DNA of 64,000 nt from Liopterus haemorrhoidalis. Its lineage: Eukaryota > Arthropoda > Insecta > Coleoptera > Dytiscidae. The position numbers and the translations under genes are program-made. Where the stretch lies: the NCBI GenBank assembly GCA_963971575.1, contig OZ020611.1, positions 239,964,654-240,028,653 of the forward strand. Direction: 5' to 3'. The notes beneath the pieces were generated by a model, which searched no databases, had not been told where the DNA came from, and saw only the letters and a program-made list of their open reading frames with translations. This document shows positions 1-13,080 of the stretch, piece by piece. Each line of letters opens with the position of its first letter. The first letter of the stretch is position 1.

Positions 1-519
1 AATATATTTTTGTTTCAAAATATGATTACAAGTCGATTAGGGCCTCAAAATTTCAAAATTTTCAACAGCAGATCTTTATCGAATTTCGTTTTTGAGATAC
101 ATCCATGCGAAGTTGAAAATTTCTATAAATCACGCCATATTAAAATTTGACATAATTTTAAAACACGCAAAACGAATAAGGCCTCAAATTTTTTCTAGAC
201 TAAATAAACCACGAAGAATCCAAAAATTCTAACCTCAGGTCGTTTTCTCTAACCGTTTTTAAATTGTGATTTTATTTAATTCGCAATTTTCACAAATAAT
301 GAAAATTATGCCGTTAAAAATATTGTCATAATTTCAAAACGCATTAAACGATTAAAGCCTCAATTTTTTTCTAAACTAAATAAACTACGGAAAATCCAAA
401 AATTGTAACCGGAGGTCTAGGTCTCTTACCGTTTTTGAGTTTTGCTTTATATATATGCTTTATAAAAAAATAAATATTTTTTTATTAAATACATAATTGT
501 TTATATTTATCAGAGATGC
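1..519. repeat. Three diverged units of about 176 bp
   Basis: A segment with GCCTCAAATTTTTTCTA, then ACTAAATAAAC, AATCCAAAAATT and ACCGTTTTT recurs at about 176 and 351; a weaker unit precedes it at about 41. It lies directly upstream of an R1 3' part and may be an internal repeat of that R1 copy. There is no coding sequence. Confidence 0.5.
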
Positions 520-685
520 GTTTTTTTGAACTTTCAGTATTTTTCCTATATGTGGGTCAAAGAGTTTTATAAGCATGCCAAATTTCAACCTTCTATGTTA
601 AGCCGTTTGGTTATAATTTCTACCGAATAGACAGACAGACACATAAGTGACGTTATAAGGACTTTTTGGTGATTATACCTATTAA
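520..685 (+). repeat. R1 repeat, 3' part (copy 1)
   Basis: It carries the R1 3' block: TATGTGGGTCAAAGAGTT, then GCATGCCAAATTTCAAC, AGCCGTTTGGTTATAATTT, a short CAGACAGACAC run, GACGTTATAAGGACTTTTT and the terminal block ATACCTATTAAACCCTAAAAA. The upstream part is not clearly resolved. Confidence 0.8.
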
Positions 686-689
686 ACCC

Positions 690-2650
690 TAAAAATTCTA
701 CTATCGGTCAATTAGTTTATCGTTTACGCGGGCCTAACTGAAACCCACTGAGCTACGGGGTGTGGGACAAAAAACAGAAAAATTCACAAAAACTGAAAAT
801 TATTATTAGTATTACTACAGAACTACGACAACGTGAATTTTATAGTAAATGTTAAAATTGGTAGTTCAGATATTAAATAAAACATAACATGTGTAATTTT
901 GGATTAAAGTTGGCGAGATTGTGCAAATATTTTGCAATCTCTATAGATACGACGTCCAAGAATTTCAAATCTACACATTTGAGCATAAAATTTTAGTCTA
1001 TTTTAAGACAATTACAACATAAAACACGTTAAGACTAAACTACATTACATCTCAAAAGTTTTGGCTAGCATCATTGCAATTTTAACAAGGTTTTATAGTT
1101 TCTTTAAATATGTTGCATTTCTTGTCTTTTTGCGTGATTTATAATCTTGTCTTTAACAAAATCAACGAGCGAAGCAATTTTTTGTAAGGGAGATAATTTT
1201 TATTGTTTCATAATAAAATTTCAAAACTAAATTTAATATATTCATTCAATTAGGGTAAAAAAAAAACAATTTGCTAGAAAGGGACACTTAAGTTCCGACA
1301 TGTTTATTAGTGCAACTAGAAACCTATGTATCTGACTCGTAAATTGTATCTATCTTAAAAATATGTCAAATTAATAGATTAAATGTATTCGGACCATATA
1401 GACTGGGAGCTCATGACATTTTTGGTCTCCGATTTCATACAGCATGCCTTTTGGAGGAGAGAATATTTACCCTGTGACAACAAAAAAGGGATGGTACTAA
1501 ACCCCTGCACGCTTTCCGGTCATAGGGAAAATTGCATTTCTACTTGCACAAAATTTTTGTGTTTTTCTCTGATTTAATATTGCTTGCCCTTTTGTCAAAA
1601 GAAAGTTATAACAAATTTAAAGTCTTTTAATTATAGGCATGCTGTATGAAAATGCGGAAAATCATATTTTTTATTACAAGATCACATGACCGTTTAAGCC
1701 CTTTAGGACCCTCCGAATCGCATGCATATATTTCTGTGTTATTAATACAGAAGTCCTTATTTAAATCATTTGTGTACAAGCACATATTTATGAAATGGTA
1801 CGAGTAAAATAAAAAAATATATAATTGGACCATAATAAAATGATTCGCACCAAACTAAATTGAACCCACTGCGACATAAACCCGGTCTAAACTGGCTACG
1901 GCTGCTTTTTTCCGGTAGCGAAGCATCGGGTACACTGCTAGTACGAGATAAATGCAAAGAACTGGTAACTAATAGTACACGATAATGTCTGAGTGAGTCC
2001 AATGTAGTATCTTTTATTTACATCTAAGTTGAAAAAAATGTATTTGTTCTTCATAAAGGTTTCTGGGATGATTCAAATGATTTTTAAAGCTCAAAGCTCT
2101 ACAAGTATCGTAAAAGAGCACCCACTTAAAAATATTTTTGCAACACCTAAAATAATTTCATTCAGAACATTTAAACGACGCTAAAGACCTCTGTTATATT
2201 CTTATCCAACTATATTTCTTCTCCACGTCCACTAAAATAACTTTTTAGTTTTCTAAAAATATTTTAAAAGAACCAAATAACAACCACAGGCTCCATCTAT
2301 ACGAGAATGTCTGAAATAACCGCGTTCGCCAACATTATTTTTAAAAGTCAATTCAGAACTACGCCAACAGATGGTTCAACATATGTATTTTTAAACTTTT
2401 CAAAAAATTAACCGCGCCATAACTTTAACTAAATGTTTCATTTTATGGTACAACTATACTAAAATAACTAAGACTTCTACATTATTTAAAGTTAATTCAG
2501 AAGCATGCCAACAGATGGAGCACTGGTATATTTTTAAACTTTTTCAAAAATTAACGCGCCAAATCTTATAATAAACATTATTATTATTTTATGGGACAGT
2601 TACATTGAAGTAATTAAAACTTAAAATAAATATTAGTATAATATATTTTA
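690..2650. other. No gene seen
   Basis: AT-rich sequence. Two diverged copies of a stretch with AATTCAGAA, then GCCAACAGATGG and TTTTTCAAAAATTAAC lie at about 2345-2420 and 2490-2560. Short ORFs here show no family motif. Confidence 0.5.
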
Positions 2651-2862
2651 TTTTTAGGATTTTGTAAGTATGATCAAAAAACCCTTATACAATCATTTTG
2701 TCGTCTGTCTATCTGTCTGTTCGGTAAAAATTTTAGCCAAACGGCTAAACATAGAGAGTTGAAATTTGGCATGCTTATACAACTCTTTGACCCGCACATA
2801 GGAGAAATACTAAAACATCTAAAAACATATCCCCTAAAAATATAAAAAATATGAGGTTATCG

Positions 2863-2863
<1 letters not shown>

Positions 2864-2954
<91 letters not shown>
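2864..2954. repeat. (AT)n microsatellite, about 90 bp
   Basis: Uninterrupted AT dinucleotides inside R1 copy 2. A perfect run of this length suggests recent expansion, or an uncertain assembled length. Confidence 0.97.
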
Positions 2955-2958
<4 letters not shown>

Positions 2959-3320
2959 TTAAAATTCTGAGTATGGTAAATGAAAGCCCGCCCTTAGTAC
3001 GTGGATTAACGATCAAAATTTTATTTTTGCAAAATAAATTATTTTGATGCGATTTTTGCTAAAAATGTGCAAAAAAAATTGTTAAACCACACCCTGCTGG
3101 GCTACAGAGTGTTGTTCTTAGAGCAACAATTTTTTTTTGCACTTTATTGGCAATAATGTAAATAAAAATCTGAAAAAATTCTAAGCAATGTACATTGTGT
3201 GAACCGGAATAGTACGATAGGACTTTTGGATCAGATTATGTTTTAGGTAAAAACCGCATTTTTTGTGTTTTTTTGTTAACAATGTACACAAGTTATAGTT
3301 ATGTAACACACTACACTAGA

Positions 3321-3411
3321 AGGCGTATCCTGGTCTAATGGTTAACTTGATCGCTTGCTACGTAGCAAACTAGGGTTTGCTCCCGGGCAGAGGAGACAAT
3401 TTTATTTTTTG
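3321..3411 (+). other. tRNA-like module inside R1
   Basis: TGGTCTAATGGTTAA resembles a pol III box A and GGGTTTGCTCC a weak box B. A short stem TTGCT/AGCAA lies where an anticodon arm would be. ATCCTGG and CAGAGGA give a partial acceptor stem. AATTTTATTTTTT follows as a possible pol III terminator. The T-arm pairs badly, so this is tRNA-like, not a tRNA gene. Confidence 0.45.
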
Positions 3412-3899
3412 TTTTTTTTTCCATTTTTATTTTGTTTAAATTATTTTGTCAAAATTCTAGTTATATTTTGGCAAATGTTGCATTTCATTTTTAAGAGCAT
3501 AAATTTAATAACCAGTTGGAATTATATTTTCATTCTATGAGTCATGTATACGAAACCAGAAGGGCGGAGCATATGATTTAAAACAACCAATGGAAGCCCT
3601 AGTCACAATTTTCAAAATCTTAATGAATCTTGCTATATAAAAAAAATACTGCACATATTTAGAAACCTAAATAATGGTATTAGGTATTCGAATTAAAATT
3701 AACAAACAAATATTTTAACATAAAATTTGTTTTTAAAGCTCTTAGATTAACAGACGATAAATTATTGTAAAAATATCGTTCATTTTGCCGTGATTACTAC
3801 AAAGCTAAATTTGTCCTACACACTCAGCAAGCTCAGCATTATATACCTGCGAAACCCTACAATGTGTGAAAATTCATACTTCACATCAATTTTTTCTAT

Positions 3900-4519
3900 T
3901 TAAATAAAAAATGGGGCCTTCTTTTATTAGCTCGTTTTTGATCCGTGTAGTTTTGAAAATTTGTAGATATTTCATTTTCGAAAGTCCGTATCTCAAAATC
4001 TACATGATAGAGAAACTTACGGTTGAAATTTTTGCAATCCTTAGGTTCTAAAGGATCTTTTTTGATTAATTTAAAATTTGTATTTGTATAATTTTAAATT
4101 TGTATTTGTATTTTGTATAAATGTACATAAAAATAAATACTGGCTAAAATAGAATAATATATTGGCATAAAATTATTTTTTTCTAACCAATACGTAACAG
4201 AGTGGCAGAATTGTGATCCTAACCTAAAATGGATTTGGTAGCATCTAATGTAGTCATTCGTAATCTATTTTATCTGATAGTTTATATAAACTCGCCTATT
4301 TCAGTGCTATGTTATGTCTGTTCTCTTAAGAAAAACAATTTATGTACGTCCACGCTATAGTAAATATAAACTTACTAAAAACTACTAGGAAATTACCAAC
4401 TCTAGTAGTTTTCATAAGATTTTCTAATGGCCGGTTGCTAAAGAAAGAATTAATTGTTTCAAATCGAGTTATTCTTAACTAAAATTAAATGTTATATAGA
4501 ATTGGTGTTTTATTGGGTT
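3900..4519. other. No gene seen
   Basis: AT-rich sequence. It contains CTACTAGGAAATTACCAACT and its near-complement CTAGTAGTTTTC close together at 4381-4415. No ORF of note. Confidence 0.5.
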
Positions 4520-5905
4520 TCGGTCGATATAAAAAATTGACGTGAAGCGTGAATTTTCACACATTTCAGGGTTTTGTGTATTTAGTCAGTGAATGATGAT
4601 TATTAGAAGGCCAAACGATAAATGCCTGTCACTACAAAACACAATTGCAAGTGTTGGTTTTAAATCCTTTAAATCAATAGGCAGGACAAGAAGGTTGCAG
4701 TTAGAATTTTTCTACCGTGTATCATATATCTCTAATAATACCATAATATATATTTTAACGCGTTTTTTTTTTTTATAATTGCAAAACTATCATTCTAATC
4801 CAGACCTGGCAACACTGCGGGCGATCTTTTGTTACGCAAGAGCATAACGCCTACAGAGACATTGTTTTTATTGCAACTAAATGAAAAACTAACAGGTTCT
4901 CTACCAGAAATGGAATCCCAGCAACCGGCCAGTTATTTATTAAATTCCTAGTCGATATTTGCAAAATAAATTTACGTACCTCTTCTCTACCCATAACAAA
5001 ATGTATTCATGTATATACAAATATATTTTTTTAATATTAGCTAAGATATTTAACGAAAATCTTAATACTTGGCAAAATTTAGTCAAAATGAAATGTATTT
5101 CAAAACTAAATTACCGTTCCTTAATCTGCACTTAAAGAGTTTCCTTTAATATCCCCACAATAAAATTTAAATTAAAAACAATTTTTTTTTTCAATAACAC
5201 AAAAACTGTAATATTTTCCAAAAAACGAAATAAGATAAAAAATTCTTCTCGTACGTTTCCGGTTCATAGCAATATACATTGTTTAGATTTTTTCAGATTT
5301 TTAATTTAACCCCTCAGGGTTAATAAATCGTATTAAAATAAAAAAATAATAAAAAACTACTTCCCGTTACTTTACCTAAGTCTTAAAAGCTTTATTTTGA
5401 TACCGCACAGTAAATTTTAAAAAAATAATTTTTTTCTCGACGACAAAAAAAAATCAATATTTTGCGAAAAACCAATTTGATAAAAATTTCCTGTTGAACT
5501 ATATCGGTTCCGATCAATGTACATTATTAAGATTTTTTTCAGATTTTTAGTTAGGGTCGGGGCAAAAGATTTTTGCCATCATATTGACAAAACCCCCATA
5601 AAAAAAAAGATTTTTCAAAAATAAAAATTTGTGCATCCATGCATTAAGAGGTTTCATTTCATACCCCACTAAAATTAAAAAAAAAAAATATTTTTTTTTT
5701 TCCAAAAAATACATATTTGTTTATATTTATCCCGCGCTGTATTTTTTTGAACTCTTTATGTTTTCCTATATGTGGGTCAAAAAGTTGTACAAGTATGCCA
5801 AATTTCAACTTTCTGTTAAGCAGTTTGGCTACAATTACTACCATACAGACACATGAGTGACGTTATAAGGGTTTTTTGGTGGTCATACCTACAAAACCGA
5901 CACTC
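4520..5905 (+). mobile_element. R1 repeat (copy 3)
   Basis: The 5' block is AAAAAATTGACGTGAAGCG, then the palindrome TGAATTTTCACACATTTCAG and GGTTTTGTGTATTTAG. It runs through repeated CAGATTTTTAGTT sections to the 3' block (TATGTGGGTCAAAAAGTT, GGCTACAATTACTACC, GGTCATACCTACAAAACC). Internal sections GATTTTTTCAGATTTTTA are duplicated. No protein is encoded. Confidence 0.75.
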
Positions 5906-7279
5906 AGATGTATAACATAAAATTACATACCACATAAAATTAAATACACGGCATTTAACACCTTCTCAACTACAAATTACACTTCAATAAATCTACTGAA
6001 ATTAAACTTAAAATAAGGTAATTTGATGCCCACCCTCTGTTATACACCTCAATACATGTGTAGCGCGTAAAAATTAAAAAATTTCGCAAATATTACTCGC
6101 ATTTTCATAAAATGTACTGTGCTTATATTAACCTGTTCGCTGTTAGCATATTGACAGCTGAATACTAGATACGACAGCCATATTGCCATAGAGTACAGCG
6201 GCGCCAACGGTAATGTCACTTCTCAATACTGTCTGCTGACTAGTATCGGTTCAGTCTGAACTATTATCAAACCCTAAAACTGTGTTACAGAATTAATACA
6301 ATATATTGTACAAATTAGATATTGTTGTGTTTAATCCCAAAAACATGATTTAAGATTTATATTAAAAACTTAACGCATGTTTATTTACTAATAAATATAA
6401 AATGAAACTGAAATAATAACAATATTTATTAATATTCAAGGCATGCCAAGTTCCTATGTCAGATATGTTATAAGATAGTATTGTCAGTATTGAGTTAAAT
6501 AATGTATCTAATATTATTTTTAGTCGTGGGACTAAATTAGAGTGTTTAGTAACTAATTTACTGTAGACTCAAACTAATTTTATTTGTTCTATAAATAAAA
6601 TGCCGTTCAAAATCTTTGTACTTTGCCATCAACTAGAATTTTAACTCTATGCATATGTTAGTAATTAGGTTTACTACCTAATTTTTTCAAATAAACTTTA
6701 TAATAACACAGCATTTTATGATAAATCTAAAAATAATAAAGCTGAAAGACGGAAGAATAAAATTTATAAAATTGAGCATGTAACTTGGTCGAAATAGTAA
6801 AAATTAATGTTCGTAACGTTCAATTTATCATTCACGAAAAGCAAATAAATTTAACAAAATTAGTGCATGGTGGGTGTCAAATGCACTGTCTGCTAAATAA
6901 AGGCATACGCGGGTTTATATCAAGGCTGGGGAGTCGGAGTCGGAAGCCGTAAGTCGGAAGTTGAGGAGTCAAAGTTTTGTAGGAGTCGGGAGTTAGAGTC
7001 AACAGTCATAAAAACAATCGACTCCCAACTCTTTGATACTATTTTTATATAAGGTGAACAAAGAAAAGAACAATGCGAAAACGCTAACAAAATAACGATG
7101 TTACCAGAATTTTTCAAAGAACGGAAACGGGAACGACCTCGGCGTTTTGCAACACAAAGCGGTCGAGGCGAGCGTGCAAGTATGTTGAAAGCTGAGATGG
7201 TTCATTTGTGGTGGGGATAACATGCAACGTTAATTCATAGATTTCTCAAAATCAGTAGGTTCTAAGGTAAATTATAGCC
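5906..7279. other. No gene seen; GAGTCGG-rich patch
   Basis: AT-rich. At 6928-7030 lies a run of GAGTCGGAGTCGGAAG-like units; a weaker relative is at 19035-19115. Such tracts mark some hAT-type MITEs, but I see no paired ends here. Confidence 0.45.
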
Positions 7280-8805
7280 GGCAAAGTGTGAATTTTCACA
7301 CATTTCAAAGTTTTGTGGGTATTTACTAAGTGTAAGAAGCCAACATAATACTGGATGTCTAGAAATATTTGATTTATAATCACATCAGAATCAATAGTTT
7401 TTTGATAATCATTTTTATTCATTATTTGAGTACCAAGGAGCTTCCATTTAATTTTTTAAACAAAATTTAAATAATTTGTCAAAAATACCAGCGTTTTTTT
7501 TTTTTCTGCATTTGCTATTCAGGTCTATTCAAGTATTCAAGTCTTCATTAAATTAATAAGAAATATATAGTCATTTTGAAGATTTACAAATTTTAAAAGT
7601 GTTTATTTATTATAGGGACATTTATATTGGTATCCCTGTTCCATTGGACTTGTGTTCAAATATCTAACTTATAGTAATTTCTAAAAACCTTTTTATTTAG
7701 TTTGTTGTTTATTTAGCAGTTTTGTGTTTAGTAATATATTTTCTTATAGATTTTCTTATTTGATTTTGTGTGTACTGCATAGTTTTTAGGTTATGTTCAA
7801 CTTATTTTTATTTTATTTTCTTTGATCATATTTTTGGATCACATCAGTCCTTTGTAGGACTATTTTGCCTATTAGAATAGTTTATTTGTTTCTATTCTGT
7901 TCTTATTCTTATATTTTCATTTCATTTCGATACTAGTGACAGCGTACAAATATTACATTCGTTAAATAGATGGTAACGTACACAATGTAAACGTACTAAA
8001 CCTGACGTCACATTTTCTTGTGACGTTTCAAGTGACGAAACTGCACTGTTTCGCCGATTTCTCTATATAAATGATTTATTCATCTTTGATAGCTAAAAAA
8101 TAAAATATAAAATAATTCAAACAATACGTTGAATAACAACGTATAATAGTATTATAAAATAACTGAACACTACTCAGTACACTCTACCTATACAGTGTAG
8201 AGTGTAGTATGGTGTTCATATGCGCAAAGTCTATACATATCAACTATTTTCTTCAAAGTTAAAATTCTTTCATTATAATTTCACAAAAAGACACACTATC
8301 TTAGCTATGAATACAAAACAACATTATTAGCCATAGTTTAGCCATGAATTAAAAAAATAATTAACTAAAATAACTAACATAAATAAAAAAATAATATTTT
8401 TCAAAAACTCATCCTGATAAAAATTCCTCTCGTACGTTTCCGGTTCAGATCAATGTACATTACCTATAATTTTTTCAGATTTTTAGTTTAACCCCTCTGG
8501 GTAGAAGAGGGCGGGACAAGAATTTTTTTAACACATTTTTTGCTAAAACCGTGATAAAAGAAACGAATTTTAAACAACTATTTTTCGTTACGCCTTAAGA
8601 GCTTTCTTTATTTATTGGGATGTGTTATTTGAACTCTCAGTATTTTTTCCTATATGTGGGTCAATGGGTTATATAAGGATGCCAAATTTCAACTTTCTAT
8701 GTTAAGCCGTTTGGCTACAATTTCTATCGTACAGGCAGACAGACAGACACATGAGTGACGCTGTAAAGGTTTTATGGTGCTCATACCTATAAAACCCTAA
8801 AAAGG
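7280..8805 (+). mobile_element. R1 repeat (copy 4)
   Basis: Starts GTGTGAATTTTCACACATTT, then GTTTTGTGGGTATTTA, and ends TCATACCTATAAAACCCTAAA. It contains the CGTACGTTTCCGGTTCAGAT and GATTTTTAGTTTAACCCC sections seen in other copies. The internal 7.5-8.4 kb part is copy-specific in places. Confidence 0.72.
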
Positions 8806-9147
8806 AAAGAAGAATACACCAGCGTGTCCATGGCTTTATAGTAAAACAGACCTGTTTTTGTGACTCTTATGGTACCCGAATTCTTTTAAACAATTATAAT
8901 CAAGCGAAAACGTTAAAATTATATGGAAAAAATCACTTAAAGCAACAATGCTAAGAACTCTGTACCAAATTATCATACCAACCGTTGATACGCAAGGGAA
9001 GTAGAGCGGCAGAGTGAGAGGTGCAGGGAGAAACAGTCACCGGGCACGTCAGCCAGTTGTATGTACATTTCTAACAGACACAAACCGACCTACTAATGTA
9101 ATTTATTTAACAATATGTATAGATGTTCATGTACCTTAAATCTCCTA
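8806..9147. other. Spacer between two R1 copies; no gene seen
   Basis: About 340 bases of ordinary composition with a slightly GC-richer stretch near 8995-9065. No ORF or recognised repeat. Confidence 0.4.
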
Positions 9148-9595
9148 TATAAAAAAATTAATGTGAAGCGTGAATTTTCACACATTTCAGGATTCCGCAG
9201 GTATTTAGTGATGATGATTATTTGGGATGCCAAAACCAATTTTATGTCAAAATATTTTTTTATGAATTTTAATTCGAATACCTAATACCATTATTTAAGT
9301 TTCTAAATATGTGCAGTATTTTTTTTTTATATAGTAAGGTTCATTAAGATTTTGAAAATTGCGCCTATGACTTCCATTGGTTGCTTAAATCATAAGCCCC
9401 GCCCTCTGATTTCGTATACATTCAAACATAGAATTAAATTATAATTTTTACATTTCCCTTTGGTTATTAAATTTTCGCTTTTAAAAATTAAATGTAACAC
9501 TTACCAAAATATAACTAGAATTTTGACAAAATAATTTAAACAAAATAAAAATGTAAAAAAAAAAATGCAAAAAAAAATGCAAGAAAAAATAAAAT

Positions 9596-9630
9596 TAACA
9601 GGAATCGAACTACGCACTACGCTACGGGCC
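9596..9630 (-). other. Shortened tRNA-like module inside R1
   Basis: On the minus strand TAGCGTAGTGCG fits box A and AGTTCGATTCC fits box B very closely, with only a few bases between. The anticodon-arm region is therefore missing. AATTTTATTTTTT follows, a possible pol III terminator. Confidence 0.5.
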
Positions 9631-10111
9631 CTTACTATTTACTATGTTACATAGCGAATTAAATATTTAACATATTTTAGTTAAAAACACAAAAAATGCG
9701 TTATTTTCCGAAAACAATCTAATCAAAAATTCCTATTGTACTATTCCGGTTCACACCAATGTACATTACTTAGAATTTTTTCAGATTTTTAGTTTAAACC
9801 ATCTGGGCTACAGGGTGTGTGAGAAAATTTCTTTTGCACAATTTTGGCCAAAATCCCGTCAAAATAATTTATTTTGCAAAAATAGAATTTTGATCGTTGA
9901 TCCATGTACTAAGCTTTCATTTGATACCCTACTCAGAATTTAAAAAAAAAATATTTTTTTTTCGATGAGCATATATTTGTATATATTTTTAGGGGGATAT
10001 GTTTTTTAGATGTTTTAGTATTTTTCCTATGTGCGGGTCAAAGAGTTGTATAAGCGTGCCAAATTTCCACTCTCTAGTTTTAGCCGTTTGGTTACAATTT
10101 TTACAGAACAG

Positions 10112-10117
10112 ACACGC

Positions 10118-10186
<69 letters not shown>

Positions 10187-10206
10187 GGCAGACAGACAGA
10201 CAGACA
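10112..10206. repeat. (GACA)n microsatellite in R1
   Basis: About 22 near-perfect GACA units following TTTTTACAGAACAGACACG. The long Cys/Val/Ser and Arg/Gln/Thr/Asp frames across it are translation artefacts of the microsatellite. Confidence 0.97.
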
Positions 10207-10291
10207 TACGACAAAATGACGGTATAAGGGTTTTTTGGTTATACCTACAAAACCCTAAAAAGCAACAAAATAATAAAACGAAAAAGATTAA

Positions 10292-11050
10292 GGCTGCGCA
10301 TAACCCCCAGTGGTTACTAATTTCTTATACAAAACTAAAAATCTAAAATAAAATTAGTATCAATCTATACATCAAATTTTGCACCGAATTTTTATCTATC
10401 TAATAGGATATATTTAATTGTAAAAACATTTATTGTAAAAATATTATCGCTCAATAACTTAAAAATAGACATCAGCGATATTGTTCTGTAATTTTTTAAA
10501 TCTATTTGTGGGTTTCAAATAACTTTTATATTTATATAGTTTTGTGTAGAAATGTTCAAATAATACGTCAACATTTTTTTCGACTTGATTCCTTATAGTT
10601 TAGAACCTTCGTCGAAAAATATTATACTTGATGATAATGGAATGCCACTTAGTACACGTATTCTTTACGAAGATTGAATCATTTTTCTTGTAACACCAAT
10701 TTTGAATACCGCGGCAGATTCAAGATGGCGGCAGAAATAGACTACCAAGTATAATAACTATAAGTAGTTTTCACAATAGAGCAAAATAGCTACAAACATA
10801 TTTGTAGAATGAAGCTTTAGCTACAATTTGCCGCATCGTACGCAAATATGCGTCAATTGGTTTACAAGATGGCGTCTATAATGCAATTTGCTTATTTACA
10901 ATTACATTACAGTTTTTTCTACAATTAAAAATATCCTATTAGATGGATAAAAATTCGCTGCAAATTTTGATATATAGATTGTTATTAATTTTAATTCCGA
11001 TTATTAGTTTTGTATAAGAAATTATTGAGAACTTAGGGTTGTGCGCCGCC
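10292..11050. mobile_element. MITE with TTAA target duplication, 759 bp
   Basis: The ends are GGCTGCGCATAACCC and, inverted, GGCGGCGCACAACCC, each flanked by TTAA (10288-10291 and 11051-11054). Inverted similarity continues inward (TTTCTTATACAAAACTAA and complement; ATCCTATTAGATGGATAAA and relative). No ORF. TTAA suggests piggyBac-type mobilisation. Confidence 0.82.
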
Positions 11051-11054
11051 TTAA

Positions 11055-11640
11055 GGAAGTTTCAAATGACCTATAATCAGAACAACGTCAGATAAAATCA
11101 GCTTTTAGATATAAGAGTGGGGATTTTCGTTAAACAATGGTGGTATTTATATGAGAGTCCATAATTTTGAAAAGTGTCCACGTGTGAATATACGTATGAC
11201 ACCTATGAACACTATTTTAATAATTACACCCTTCTATTTATAAAGTTAATGGCTTCGCGTAATTATAGCACACATAAATTAACGCACTTTTTTGCGAGGG
11301 CTTTTTAAAGATTTATTGTTTTATTTATAAAGTTCTGACACTTAACAAAGTTTAAAAATATTTGTAAACATAAATTTCTAGTTTTTATATACTTTGCCAA
11401 TGTATTATGTCAAAAGAAGAATCCGGAAATTATTTAAATATGTTTTGAAGATAATTTTCGAAGTTTCAGATGAGTGGAAAAATGAACAAACGAGTCACAG
11501 ACAGACCAATTCTGTAACTCAGTTATTATGATCATAGTAACTAAATATGTCACTATGAGCAAGATCAGTTACTATCATGAATAGAAGTCATTTATACTTT
11601 TATAATATTTTATCTTGTAGTAACGTTACTACACAGTAAT
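11055..11640. other. No gene seen
   Basis: AT-rich. Around 11525-11635 short TAGTAACT/AGTTACTA motifs alternate on both strands. No ORF. Confidence 0.4.
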
Positions 11641-11655
11641 TTTTTACAGAATTGA

Positions 11656-11985
11656 TCTGATAATCTCAAAAAATTTCAATGGGCGTTCAATTAAAAATAT
11701 GGTTAAAAAATTATGTTTGCATAATGGTCCATCTGAGCGAACTATTGGTAGAATTGTGGGAAAAGTTCAACAAACTCGTTTGGTAAAAGATGAAGGATTA
11801 ATACGCTCGTAGTGGTCGTTCGCAACAGCATATTGGTATGGTTCGTGAAAATGTTGATGAAAACCCGGGATATGTCAATTTTTCGACGTTCACAGCAACT
11901 GGGTCTACCACAAAGCACAACAAGGCGTATTTTGAACTAAAAATTATGGATGAAGGCTTCTAAAATTTGCAACGAATCGGTTAGT
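11656..11985 (+). pseudogene. Mariner/Tc-like transposase, N-terminal remnant
   Basis: Broken frames read SERTIGRIVGKVQQT (a helix-turn-helix region), then after frameshifts GRSQQHIGMVRENVDENPG and a SQQLGLPQSTT-like stretch. These are parts of the double DNA-binding domain of transposases close to the 12.7- and 44.6-kb remnants. At least two frameshifts and a stop are present. No catalytic domain follows directly. It may belong to the same ancient insertion as 12656-12934. Confidence 0.5.
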
Positions 11986-12533
11986 CCGAACAAATTATTT
12001 ACCTATGACAAACTTTCACAAACCACCGGCCACGAGAATTTCTTTGAAAGGGGCTGTAATCGTTTTTTAGGGATTTTAAAGGGTACTTTACAGTCAATAT
12101 TTGTGAGAATTCAGATAATAAAATAAAATTAGAAACCTTAAGTTTCAACACGTAACTTTAGAAATATATTTTTTTATTGTTCATAGTTCAAGGAGATATT
12201 TGTTCAGAGTTATTGCTTAGTAACTTTGAACACTAGTATCTCCTTGAACAATGCTTAAACTCTTTTTCCTAGAAACGCTACTAGCCCTCTTATACAGGGT
12301 GTTATATTTTAGTGGACCCAGCAAATATCTCGCTTATTTATTAAGTTAGTAATTTATTTCATATAACATGATTTATACAGCAACATGTAAGCTACTTGAT
12401 GACGGATGTACATTCATGATACCACGGTTTATTAGTAATTAATATCAACTTTGAAATTTCAAAGGGAACATACTACATTTTTTTACCAATTTGAAAAGTA
12501 CATCAAATTTGCTTTACAATCGTTTAAAATAAT

Positions 12534-13073
12534 CCATATGTTACATTATTAAAAAGTAAAATGGCGGGAACTTTTTTATACACCTAGTCGAAAAAAAATA
12601 GTGAGCCATGACTAAAAATTAACTAAAACAATTGTAAACCTGTATTTACAGATGCGTTGATATTTTAAATAATACATTTGAGCGACGTGTTATTGGAACA
12701 AATTGTTTAATTCGGTGGCCTGCTCGTTCTCCCGATATGACCCCACTTGATTTTTTTTTATGGGTTTACGTGAAAGATTTTGTTTATAAAGAACCAGTAA
12801 ACACATTAAACGAACTGAAGAATAAAATTGAAGCGGCAATTGAATCTTTATCTGCAGACCAAATAGAAAGGGCTACTTATTCTGTTGTGGAAAATGTATT
12901 GCAGAGGCTGGGTCATTTTGAATATTTGTTGTAAAATCAAAATAAAAATTATCGTTTAATAATAATAGTTACAATTGTTTTAGTTAATTTTTAGTCATGC
13001 CTCACTATTCTTTTTTCGACTAAGTGTATAAAAAAGTGCCCGCCATTTTACTTTTTAATAATGTAACATATGG
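12534..13073 (+). mobile_element. Internally deleted transposon with long inverted ends
   Basis: Inverted arms of about 105 bp: CCATATGTTACATTATTAAA at 12534 pairs with its complement ending at 13073, and similarity continues through AAAATGGCGGGAAC and ACTAAAACAATTGTAA. Only the 3' part of a transposase gene remains between them. It is built like the element at 44470-45035. No clear TA duplication was seen. Confidence 0.72.
12656..12934 (+). pseudogene. Mariner-like transposase, C-terminal fragment
   Basis: An open frame of about 93 codons without its own proper start (first in-frame Met at 12737) reads IRWPARSPDMTPLDFFLW, then VYVKDFVYKEPVNTLNEL, then a helical tail to a stop at 12932. WPARSPDMTPLDFFLWGYVK is the block around the third catalytic Asp of mariner-like transposases. 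The first two catalytic Asp residues are deleted with the internal part, so the fragment cannot act alone. Confidence 0.72.
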
Positions 13074-13080
13074 AGAATAA

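Larger units (their letters stand above)
2656..3895 (-). mobile_element. R1 repeat (copy 2), near full length
   Basis: Reverse copy. It opens with the complement of the 3' end (TTTTTAGGATTTTGTAAGTA) and closes with CCTGCGAAACCCTACAATGTGTG and the complement of the 5' block GATGTGAAG. An (AT)n tract sits inside at 2864-2954 and a tRNA-like module at 3321-3411. Confidence 0.75.
9148..10258 (+). mobile_element. R1 repeat (copy 5), full length
   Basis: Complete layout: AAAAAAATTAATGTGAAGCG, the palindrome TGAATTTTCACACA, a 5' inverted motif, the antisense tRNA-like module (9596-9630), TTCACACCAATGTACATTAC, GATTTTTAGTTTAAACC, TATGTGCGGGTCAAAGAGTT, a GACA array, and the end TACCTACAAAACCCTAAAAA. 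No convincing protein is encoded. Confidence 0.82.

Noticed and set aside
3321..3411. Functional tRNA gene
   Set aside because: The T-arm does not pair properly and the anticodon arm is doubtful; called tRNA-like only.
9989..10346. ORFs rich in Cys/Val/Ser or Arg/Gln/Thr/Asp
   Set aside because: They are translations of the GACA microsatellite; the same applies at 14554-14786, 14905-15096, 21680-21904 and 38918-39133.
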